A DNA stretch of 38,868 nt, from positions 1-38,868 of the forward strand of contig JACCXO010000024.1 of the NCBI GenBank assembly GCA_013696975.1, given 5' to 3'. A program made the position numbers and the translations under genes. This stretch comes from Nocardioidaceae bacterium (GTDB lineage: Bacteria > Actinomycetota > Actinomycetes > Propionibacteriales > Nocardioidaceae). Below the pieces are notes generated by a model. The model was given only the letters and a program-made list of their open reading frames with translations. It was not told the origin of the DNA and searched no databases. Shown piece after piece: positions 32,344 to 38,868 of this stretch (position 1 is the first letter of the stretch; every line of letters begins with the position of its first letter).

Positions 32344-34534
32344 CAGCTCCCCCACCCCTGCCGTGTCGTCTTCGCAGCACCCCGGACCCGCTGGGGATCG
32401 GGCCGGTTCCACCACCACGATCCCCCGCGGGTCCCAGCACCATGGCACCACGGCAGCCTCAGGCGGCCTGGCCACCCGTTCCGACCTCCGGTCCGGCCTG
32501 GCGCTCGCGTGGTGCCGTCGACACGCGGTGTTCCTCATGGTCCTGCTTGCCGGCGTGGCCTGCCGCATCCTTGCCTGGCTGGCGTTCAGCCCGGCGATGG
32601 TCGTCAGTGAGTCCGCCTCCCACCTGTCATTCGTCACCACCTGGACTCCCAGCGCCGCCCACCCAGTCGGTTATGGAGTGCTCGAACTCACGCCACTTTC
32701 ATGGTTCACCGATGCGCTGGCCCCCGTTGTGGCAGTGCAACACCTGTTGGGTCTGGCCACCGGGATCGTCGTCTACATCTTGCTGCTGCGTTGGGGCGTC
32801 TGGCGCTGGCTTGCTGCCCTCGCTACGGTGCCGGTGCTCTTGGACGCCTACCAACTGGCGAGCGAGCACCTGGTGCTGCCTGACACGCTGTTCGTCTTCG
32901 TCGTGGCCGTGGCGCTGCTGCTGCTGTGTTGGCGGGCGCGACCGGGCGTCGTGGCAGCTCTCTTCGGCGGGGTGTTGCTCGGAGCGGCGACCACCGTTCG
33001 GCTGATGGGCGAGTCGCTCGTGCTGGCCGCGCTGATCTTCATACTGCTCGCCGGTTCGACCTGGCGGAGCCGGATCGCCGGTGCCCTGGTCGTCACGGTC
33101 GGTTTCGCCATACCGGTCGTGCCGTCTGTCGCGTGGTATCACCACACGCATGGTGAGTATGCGTTCGCGCAAGGTCGGGCCCACTCCGACTCCGGAGTCG
33201 ATGCGCCACCCAGCCGTGGGGAGGACTACGTCCCGGATGGCTTCGCGATGTTGTTCGACTGGTCGCGAACCGACCGGTATGCCGACGACGACATCGACAC
33301 GTGGCGGTTCGGCAACTATGTGGCGCCCGAGGCATCCCCCACGAGCGACGTGCTCTACGTCCGCCACGGGCGCGAGCAGCTGCAGGCGCATCAACCTGGC
33401 GCGGACGCGCTGGTCACCTACCAGAGGTTCGGGTACCTACCCGGCCCCTTCCTGCTCGGCGCCTTGATTCTTGGGTTGCTGGCCGCCGCGGGCGTGGGAC
33501 GGGCACGCCTCTCGGGGATGCGCGCGGTCTGCCTGCTGACCTCCCTCGTCCCTGCCGGGATGCTGCTCGGCGCGGCCAGCGCCGGAGAGCTCTCCTGGCG
33601 TTACCAGCTGCCAGGTCTCGTGCTGTTGCCCGCTGCGGGTGCGCTGGGGCTGACCGCGCTGCTCCGTGGGAGACGCTCTCCGGCTGCAGGTCGGTCCCAG
33701 ATCGACGAGGTGGACCGCGCCTCGCTGGCTGACTTCCGGGAAAGTTACGGCGAGTTGACGCTCGCGCCGGTGGTCGTCGTCATCGCGGCGTACAACGAAG
33801 CCGTCGGGCTTCCCCGCGTGCTATCCAGTATGCCGGCGGTGGTCTGCGGATTGGCGGTCGACGTCGTCGTCGTCGATGACGGCAGCACCGACGAGACCGC
33901 CGCTGCGGTGAAGGCACACGGTGGCGCCTACCTGGTGAGCTGCACCGTCAACCGTGGACAGGGTGCGGCGATGCGGCTTGGCTACCGCGTCGCGCGCGAC
34001 CACGCTGCGCGTTACATCGTCACCACGGATGCCGATGCCCAATACGACACAGCCGACTTCCCGACTGTGCTCGCTCCTCTGCTCGAGGGATCCGCCGACT
34101 TCGTCACCGGCTCGCGCCGGCTCGGGCGCCAACACACCAACGACCGATTTCGCCGCACCGGGGTGTACGTGTTCGCGTGGATCGTGAGCGCACTCACCGG
34201 GGAAAGGCTGACCGACACCTCCTTCGGTCTGCGTGCGATGCGGGCCGAGATCACCGCGGCGGTGACCCTCAACCAGCCGCAGTATCAGTCGGCCGAGCTG
34301 CTCATCGGGGCGCACTCGCACGGCTACCGTATCGCTGAGGTGCCGGGCACCATGCATGTGCGCGCGGCTGGCAGCACCAAGAAGGGTGGCAACCTGGTCT
34401 ACGGCATGCGTTACGCGCGCGTCGTGCTGGGAACCTGGTGGCGTGAGGGATGTCCGGCCCCGGCCGGAGATCGCGCACCGGCGATACCGGGACATCGAGG
34501 TCCCACCGGAGCACCTATCGATCCGGGCCCGTGA
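32330..34534 (+). CDS. Fusion of GT-C-like membrane domain and GT2 glycosyltransferase
   Basis: 734 residues from the ATG at 32330, overlapping the epimerase by 14 nt. The first about 460 residues are membrane-spanning (VFLMVLLAGVACRILAWLAF, LATVPVLLDAYQLASEHLVLPDTLF, VTVGFAIPVVPSVAWYHH) and resemble PMT/ArnT-type proteins. The last 250 are a soluble GT2 domain: VVVVIAAYNEAVGLPRVL, VVVDDGSTDETAAA, TTDADAQYD and a DTSFGLRAM helix, as in dolichol-phosphate mannose synthase. One polypeptide may load a sugar on polyprenyl phosphate and pass it on. The final 30 residues are compositionally odd (APAGDRAPAIPGHRGPTG) and the next gene is open in another frame there. Confidence 0.82.
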   Translation: MPGTSSSPTPAVSSSQHPGPAGDRAGSTTTIPRGSQHHGTTAASGGLATRSDLRSGLALAWCRRHAVFLMVLLAGVACRILAWLAFSPAMVVSESASHLSFVTTWTPSAAHPVGYGVLELTPLSWFTDALAPVVAVQHLLGLATGIVVYILLLRWGVWRWLAALATVPVLLDAYQLASEHLVLPDTLFVFVVAVALLLLCWRARPGVVAALFGGVLLGAATTVRLMGESLVLAALIFILLAGSTWRSRIAGALVVTVGFAIPVVPSVAWYHHTHGEYAFAQGRAHSDSGVDAPPSRGEDYVPDGFAMLFDWSRTDRYADDDIDTWRFGNYVAPEASPTSDVLYVRHGREQLQAHQPGADALVTYQRFGYLPGPFLLGALILGLLAAAGVGRARLSGMRAVCLLTSLVPAGMLLGAASAGELSWRYQLPGLVLLPAAGALGLTALLRGRRSPAAGRSQIDEVDRASLADFRESYGELTLAPVVVVIAAYNEAVGLPRVLSSMPAVVCGLAVDVVVVDDGSTDETAAAVKAHGGAYLVSCTVNRGQGAAMRLGYRVARDHAARYIVTTDADAQYDTADFPTVLAPLLEGSADFVTGSRRLGRQHTNDRFRRTGVYVFAWIVSALTGERLTDTSFGLRAMRAEITAAVTLNQPQYQSAELLIGAHSHGYRIAEVPGTMHVRAAGSTKKGGNLVYGMRYARVVLGTWWREGCPAPAGDRAPAIPGHRGPTGAPIDPGP

Positions 34535-35996
34535 AATGCTGACATCGATCCGGACAGCTATCCACGACACCCTCCGAATCGATGGGCGGCACCACCGGTG
34601 GCTCTCTGAGCACCGTCCATTCCTGATCGCGCTGACAACTGGTGTGGCATTGCGTGTCGTCGTACAGCTGGCCTTCACCCCGGCGCTGATATTCAGTGAC
34701 GGGCCGTTGTACCTGTCCTTTCTGGACACGTTCGAGCCTAGGGACGATCGACCCGCCGGGTACGGTCTGCTGCTGCTCTATCCGCTTTCGTGGATCACCG
34801 ACAATGTGCTCGCGGTCGTTGTGACCCAGCACCTGATGGGACTGACGACAGCGGTATTGATGTACTCGCTGTTGCGCCGCTGGGGAGTGGGTCGATGGCC
34901 GGCGACGTTGGCGACGATGCCGGTCCTGTTCGATGCCTTGCAGCTTCTCTTGGAACACTCGGCGCACAGCGACACGCTGTTTGAGCTGCTGCTGATGCTG
35001 GCCATGTTGGTGCTCGGTTGGCGCCGCCGACCGACTCCCGGCCTCGCCCTCGCAGCGGGGCTGCTCCTCGGAGCGTCGGCAACCGTCCGGCTGGTCGGCG
35101 AGGCCCTCGTGTTGGCGGGAGTGGCCTACTGCCTGTTCGTCGGGGATGGCTGGCGAAGACGTCTGGCGGCGACGGCGGCACTCGCCTTGGGCTTCGCGCT
35201 GCCGGTCGGCGCATACGCGACGTGGTATCACTCAGAGCGCGGCAGCTACGCTCTCGCCGAGTTCGGGGGCAAATCGCTGTACCTTCGCACGACGACTTTC
35301 GTGGACTGCTCCCGGCTGTCGGTGCCGGACTACCAACGGGTGCTCTGCCCGGTCGAACCGCTCGGGCAACGGCTCGAGCCGACGTACTACGTGTGGCATG
35401 ACGAAAGGACTCTGCCGCGCCTGAAGCCGCCGCCCGGCACGAAGCCAGACCAGGCGATGCGCGAATTCGCAGTCGGGGCGATCCGCGAGCAGCCCGCTGA
35501 CTACGCGCTCATTGTGCTACGCGACTTCGCGCTCAACTTCGACCCGTGGCGGACCGACCGGTTCGAGTACGACACCGCAGACAAGTGGAAGTTCAGCCGT
35601 TACCTCGACGTCGAGGCGAGCGAGCTGACCATCGACGCCTACGACGAGCATGGCGGTGAACAGCTGGCGGCGCATCAGCCCTACGCGAACGCGCTGATCG
35701 CCTACCAAGGGGTCGGCTACCTACCGGGGCCGCTGCTGCTGGGGTGCTTGGCGCTGGGGCTTGCCGGCGGGCTCGGGATCGGCCAGGCCCGTAAATCAGG
35801 TCTGCGGTCGATATGCCTGCTGATGACACTCACTGGGACCGGTCTGCTCCTGGTGCCGGACTTCACAGCGGAGTTCACCTGGCGCTACCAGCTGCCGGCG
35901 CTGCTCCTACTACCGGCCGGTGCCGCGCTCGGCTACACCGCACTGCGCGGAGGTCAACTCGACGCAGGGACTCCCGCGACCGCGAGAACTGACTGA
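34443..35996 (+). CDS. GT-C-like membrane protein, paralogue of the preceding membrane domain
   Basis: Up to 517 residues from a GTG at 34443, or about 486 from the ATG at 34536. It parallels the membrane part of 32330-34534: TPALIFSDGPLYLSFLDTFEPR versus SPAMVVSESASHLSFVTTW, and shared AGYGLL-x-L-PLSW, HxDTLFE, and AHQPYANALIAYQGVGYLPGP against AHQPGADALVTYQRFGYLPGP. Duplication is clear. Between 34443 and 34535 GC at third positions favours this frame over the upstream one, so the reading-frame boundary may have moved. It is probably a lipid-linked sugar transferase. It overlaps the methyltransferase 3' end by 43 nt, tail to tail. Confidence 0.75.
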   Translation: MRDVRPRPEIAHRRYRDIEVPPEHLSIRAREMLTSIRTAIHDTLRIDGRHHRWLSEHRPFLIALTTGVALRVVVQLAFTPALIFSDGPLYLSFLDTFEPRDDRPAGYGLLLLYPLSWITDNVLAVVVTQHLMGLTTAVLMYSLLRRWGVGRWPATLATMPVLFDALQLLLEHSAHSDTLFELLLMLAMLVLGWRRRPTPGLALAAGLLLGASATVRLVGEALVLAGVAYCLFVGDGWRRRLAATAALALGFALPVGAYATWYHSERGSYALAEFGGKSLYLRTTTFVDCSRLSVPDYQRVLCPVEPLGQRLEPTYYVWHDERTLPRLKPPPGTKPDQAMREFAVGAIREQPADYALIVLRDFALNFDPWRTDRFEYDTADKWKFSRYLDVEASELTIDAYDEHGGEQLAAHQPYANALIAYQGVGYLPGPLLLGCLALGLAGGLGIGQARKSGLRSICLLMTLTGTGLLLVPDFTAEFTWRYQLPALLLLPAGAALGYTALRGGQLDAGTPATARTD

Positions 35997-36691
35997 CCGA
36001 ACGGCGGAGTGAACCGACTCTCCAGAGCCCTCGTGACCGGCACGATGACGCGGTCATAGATCCGCAGCAGCTCCGGTCGCGGGCTGCCCACACCGCCGCG
36101 GCGTACCGCGAGCCACCAGGCGGCTCCGCCGAGCAGGTTGACCGGACGGATGTCACCGGGCACCAGGCCCGCGCCCACAATCGCCGCACGGAGCGTGGCG
36201 GGAGTGTAGCGGCGGACATGGCCGACGCGCCGGTCGAAGTCGCCATACAGCTGCATGTAACCAGGGACCCAAAGGACGACCTTCCCGCCTGGCTCGACCA
36301 GCCGGGCCAAGGACCGCAAGGCCGCGCTGTCTTGCTCGATGTGCTCGAGCACGTTGATCGCGACGACGGTGGACACCTGCGGGCCGGTCTCGGGCGGTGT
36401 GCCCTCCAGGTCAAACTGGCGTGCCTCCACCTCGTGACGGTCGGCGAACCGACGCCCCATGTGCGCGACGCACCCAGGGTCTACGTCGGTCACCACGAGC
36501 CGACGCAGACCGGTGAACTGGCTGGCGAACTCGCCCAGCCCCGCACCCACCTCGAGCACAGACGGGCCGCAGTGACGCGAGATCAACTCGAACTGGTAGG
36601 CCCGGTACCGCTGTTGGTGCTGCCCCGACCCGCCCTCGAGACTCCGCCCAGTGGCCTGGGTGAACGCCCCGGCGCCGATCTCGTCACTCAT
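35954..36691 (-). CDS. Class I SAM-dependent methyltransferase
   Basis: 245 residues. Motif I is VLEVGAGLGEF (about 45-55), the acidic partner is VTDVDPGC, and the motif around VAINVLEHIEQDSAALRSLARLVEPGGKVVLWVPG is typical of UbiE/Methyltransf_11 proteins. The C-terminal part (FDRRVGHVRRYTPATL) is like methyltransferases that sit with GtrA and GT2 genes in surface-sugar loci. It overlaps the GtrA-like gene by ATGA. The substrate is not evident; a lipid-linked or sugar intermediate is plausible. Confidence 0.88.
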   Translation of the reverse strand: MSDEIGAGAFTQATGRSLEGGSGQHQQRYRAYQFELISRHCGPSVLEVGAGLGEFASQFTGLRRLVVTDVDPGCVAHMGRRFADRHEVEARQFDLEGTPPETGPQVSTVVAINVLEHIEQDSAALRSLARLVEPGGKVVLWVPGYMQLYGDFDRRVGHVRRYTPATLRAAIVGAGLVPGDIRPVNLLGGAAWWLAVRRGGVGSPRPELLRIYDRVIVPVTRALESRFTPPFGQSVLAVAGVPASS

Positions 36692-37206
36692 ACGCTCTTC
36701 TTGGCCGACACGGAATCGACGCTACCCGATGGCGGAGAGTCCGGGGCGCGGCGAAACAGCTGGTCGAGCAGGAAGAATCGCAGCAGAAAGACCCCGCCGT
36801 AGACTGCCAAGAACGTGCCCCCCACCAGTCCCACCCGCACGCCGTCGGAGACCCGACCACCAGCCAGGGCGGCGTCGGCGGCGCTGGTCGCCACGACGGC
36901 GATGAGCAGGGTGCCGAGCACGATCGCGACATAGGGCAGCAGCTCGCGGGTCAGGCTCGGCCTGCCGCGACGCCGCCAGGTCCAGGTGCGGTTCAGCCAG
37001 TAGTTGGGGACCGCTCCGGCGAGCCAGCCGATGCCCGAGGCGACCGCTGGAGTCGCCTGAAATGCGCCGTACAGAAGCAGGAACGTCGCCTCGCTGCACA
37101 CCGCCGCAAGCACCGAACCGGCAGCGTAACGAAAGATCTTGCTCCCCAGCTCCCTTCGGGAGCCAGAGTGGTGCCTGGCCGCCGTGGGCGACGGGTGACC
37201 ACGCAT
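36688..37206 (-). CDS. GtrA-family membrane protein
   Basis: 172 residues with four hydrophobic helices after a basic N-terminus: FRYAAGSVLAAVCSEATFLLLYGAF, GIGWLAGAVPNYWLNRTWTW (the conserved NYxxNRxWTW motif), LLPYVAIVLGTLLIAVVA and VGLVGGTFLAVYGGVFLLRFFLLD. GtrA proteins are thought to flip polyprenyl-phosphate-linked sugars across the membrane. Its place beside GT genes fits such a role in this glycan locus. The start at 37206 has only AAGG 2 nt away; a later start cannot be excluded. Confidence 0.85.
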   Translation of the reverse strand: MRGHPSPTAARHHSGSRRELGSKIFRYAAGSVLAAVCSEATFLLLYGAFQATPAVASGIGWLAGAVPNYWLNRTWTWRRRGRPSLTRELLPYVAIVLGTLLIAVVATSAADAALAGGRVSDGVRVGLVGGTFLAVYGGVFLLRFFLLDQLFRRAPDSPPSGSVDSVSAKKSV

Positions 37207-37215
37207 GACCTTGAT

Positions 37216-37235
37216 CTTACGGCTGCAGCCGTAAG
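37216..37235. repeat. Perfect 20-bp palindrome CTTACGGCTGCAGCCGTAAG
   Basis: Each strand reads the same for 20 bp, 9 nt upstream of the GtrA-like start and 96 nt past the stop of the DUF1906 gene, both on the minus strand. No T-run follows, so it suits an operator or an mRNA leader hairpin at least as well as a terminator. Confidence 0.5.
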
Positions 37236-37331
37236 CATGACCCAGTCTTCAGGATGCGCTACGGGCGCTGGCAGTGACAGGCGACCAGGTCGACGCCTTT
37301 GCCCTGGGGCGCCGGTGAGGGAGCGGACGGG

Positions 37332-38708
37332 TCAGCGGTTGCCCACCTGCAGTTCGGCCCAGGTGTCGGTGGCGACGACACTGGTCCGTGGCAGGCCGCG
37401 ATCCGCTTGGTACATACCGACGGCCGCAGCCGTGCTGGCGTCGTAGACACCGGTGATCGGGAGATGCGCATCGACTGCCGCGTTCAACGCTCGCTGCACC
37501 CGACTTACGCCGTACTTGGCCGAGCCGTACTTCAGGACCGGTTCCGGGCCCGCTGACAGGATCGCCGTCCAAGTTCTCAGGGACACCACGCCGGTGACCT
37601 CGATGCCGTGCGTCGCCTGGTAATCAACTACAGCTCGGTAAGTCCTGCGGTCGAAGGAGCCGTGCACGTCGCCGTCGTAGGTCCCTTTCCGCTTGAGCAG
37701 ACACTGCGCAGCCTTCACCTCGTCGCCCGTGTCGCCTTGGTGAAGCCGGTGGTAGTCGCGGAAGTCGATTCCCACCCCGCATGACAAGCGTGACCTCGGC
37801 GCGACCGAGCCGCGGCCGAGGCTCATGTAGTTGCTGTCCACGTTGATCGTCACGCCGCCGTACGTCTCGTTGTGGTCGCCGAGGTACTGATGAACCCGCT
37901 TGTGTGGCATCCAGCTGGTGGAGCGCACGTAGGGCGAGTGGATGTCGGCCTTACCGTTCCAGTCCGCGATCCAGACCTGGTCTGGCATCGCGTGCTTGCC
38001 GGGTGTGTAGGCGTTGGCGTCATCGAGCATCTTGATCCCGGAGGCGGCGCTCGAGTAGACCCCCGACACGTACCCGAGCGCATGCAGCCTGTTGGTCCAC
38101 GCGGAGAGGAAACCGATGGCCGATGCGCGGCATTGGGTCCGGCTGATGTCGAAGGCCTCGATGTCGTACCACAGCGTGCTGCCCGCCGAGATGCCGAGGA
38201 CTTGCGCCGCAGTGACCGTCTTGGCCGCCTCCTCGCGGCCCTGCTCGCGCGCCTCCGCGTAGTTCGTCGTGGGGTCCGGCCTGATCCGGACCTGTTGTAG
38301 GTACCTCTCTCTCGTTGTGCACCAGGCTTGTGGGCCGACGGTCAAGGGCAACAACCGCCAGCCGTTGCCCAGCTGGGTGGACACCCAGGCCGGTGTGAGG
38401 TTCGGCTGGGTGGGGCAGCCCCGCGAGTCGCCGGAGATGTAGATGCCCACGGCCCAGTACGGCGACGATGTCAGCCAGCTGTCCATCGCCGTCTGCGTCG
38501 GCGCAACGCACTGATCGAAGCCGTAGCCGGTGAAGTTGCCAGGCGTCACCCTGTTCTCGGCCTGCGCGGGGGTCGCGAGCACGAGTGCGCCGGTCGCTAC
38601 AGTCACGAGTGACACGAGAGTGGCGCTCAACCTGAGGAGCCATGACACGGCGCGCCAGTTGGACTGCCGCCACGAGCGATTACGTTTAGTCAGTGAATGA
38701 GTGCGCAC
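37332..38708 (-). CDS. Secreted DUF1906-type protein with two peptidoglycan-binding domains
   Basis: 458 residues from a GTG at 38708. A long N-region and hydrophobic stretch ends ATPAQA-ENR, a signal peptide cleavage pattern. Residues about 55-300 form a DUF1906 (Rv2525c-like, GH25-like TIM barrel) domain: YGFDQCVAPTQTAMDSWL, AVGIYISGDSRGC, STLWYDIEAF and DQVWIADWNG. Two PG_binding_1-type repeats follow (VKAAQCLLKRKGTYDGDVHGSFD and VSRVQRALNAAVDAHLPITGVYD). It is probably cell-wall attached and may act on or bind peptidoglycan. It stands alone. Confidence 0.87.
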   Translation of the reverse strand: MRTHSLTKRNRSWRQSNWRAVSWLLRLSATLVSLVTVATGALVLATPAQAENRVTPGNFTGYGFDQCVAPTQTAMDSWLTSSPYWAVGIYISGDSRGCPTQPNLTPAWVSTQLGNGWRLLPLTVGPQAWCTTRERYLQQVRIRPDPTTNYAEAREQGREEAAKTVTAAQVLGISAGSTLWYDIEAFDISRTQCRASAIGFLSAWTNRLHALGYVSGVYSSAASGIKMLDDANAYTPGKHAMPDQVWIADWNGKADIHSPYVRSTSWMPHKRVHQYLGDHNETYGGVTINVDSNYMSLGRGSVAPRSRLSCGVGIDFRDYHRLHQGDTGDEVKAAQCLLKRKGTYDGDVHGSFDRRTYRAVVDYQATHGIEVTGVVSLRTWTAILSAGPEPVLKYGSAKYGVSRVQRALNAAVDAHLPITGVYDASTAAAVGMYQADRGLPRTSVVATDTWAELQVGNR

Positions 38709-38819
38709 AGTGCTGAACTTTACCGGTCGAGTACCACCTCCATAGCGGTAATCCGCAGCTTGCTCTCCAGGCTCGGCGGGTCACCGCACTCCCCCCTGGC
38801 AAGCGGCCGGGTGGAACTC

Positions 38820-38868
38820 TCAGGCCAGATGGGTGGCTTCGAAGTACCACTCGGGACCGTCGTCCGGG
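38820..38868 (-). CDS. C-terminal 15 codons of a gene entering from the right
   Basis: On the minus strand a frame enters the window and ends PDDGPEWYFEATHLA then TGA at 38822-38820. Codons are GC-rich at third positions, consistent with coding. It is too short to identify. Between it and the DUF1906 gene (38709-38819) I see no further gene. Confidence 0.4.
   Translation of the reverse strand, partial: PDDGPEWYFEATHLA

Noticed and set aside
38709-38819. Riboswitch or tRNA at the right edge
   Set aside because: Some GC-rich pairing is possible, but no recognised aptamer core, cloverleaf or anticodon arm can be built.

Overview
The window looks like a chromosome segment of a high-GC Gram-positive bacterium, most likely an actinomycete (Actinomycetota). 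The support is GC-rich codon use, many GTG/TTG starts, secreted lipoproteins with a lipobox, a secreted DUF1906-type protein, a PadR and a LacI regulator, and dense operons with 4-nt ATGA/GTGA overlaps. I see no rRNA, tRNA, CRISPR array or insertion sequence, and no gene-free stretch longer than about 300 bases.

1-1062 is the 5' part of a sugar-type solute-binding lipoprotein gene. 1104-14429 is one large [NiFe]-hydrogenase locus. It holds the small and large subunits (11900-8612, minus), a canonical maturation protease (5789-5292, minus), a divergent protease-like protein beside the large subunit (8595-7843, minus), HypC, a NifU-type Fe-S scaffold, a DUF1059 protein, a TPR protein, a biotin-ligase-fold protein, a PadR regulator and a Cys-rich winged-helix-like protein. 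It also has two sets of small one-helix membrane proteins and four CooC/MinD-type P-loop ATPases. General hypA/B/D/E/F genes are absent and must lie elsewhere.

The most exciting signal is in the second CooC-like ATPase (2249-2989). Its reading frame is open from end to end except for one in-frame TGA (2564-2566). That TGA falls exactly where its paralogues, and CooC itself, have the second cysteine of the metal-binding CxC motif. Twelve nt after the TGA comes a hairpin (2579-2596: 7 bp, AGTT loop with G in the second loop position) of the size and spacing of a bacterial SECIS element. I read this as a candidate undescribed selenoprotein: a CooC-like ATPase with a Cys-x-Sec-Cys site serving a hydrogenase. 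The four ATPases differ at this site (no Cys, CPUC, CTC, CLC), which suggests division of labour.

14546-15895 is an isolated, visibly less GC-rich gene with sigma-region-4-like and winged-helix-like parts. 16112-25295 is a LacI-controlled carbohydrate locus: binding protein, two ABC permeases, a secreted (alpha/alpha)-type protein with a carbohydrate-binding-like C-terminus, a GH130-type mannoside phosphorylase/hydrolase and a YihS-like aldose-ketose isomerase. The divergent promoter carries a clear -35/-10 pair overlapped by a LacI-family operator that is repeated exactly 88 bp away.

25095-27337 is a possible RiPP-type cassette: a 66-residue Asp/Gly/Thr pentad-repeat peptide, a JmjC/cupin oxygenase and a sucrase/ferredoxin-like [2Fe-2S] protein, tightly coupled. 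The peptide is also in frame with lacI, with no intervening stop. A YjbQ-family gene follows.

27957-37206 is a surface-glycan locus: a polytopic membrane protein, a clear UDP-sulfoquinovose synthase, a second sugar-nucleotide epimerase, a membrane GT-C/GT2 fusion, another GT-C-like protein, a methyltransferase and a GtrA-like protein. The window closes with a secreted DUF1906/peptidoglycan-binding protein and the last codons of another gene.
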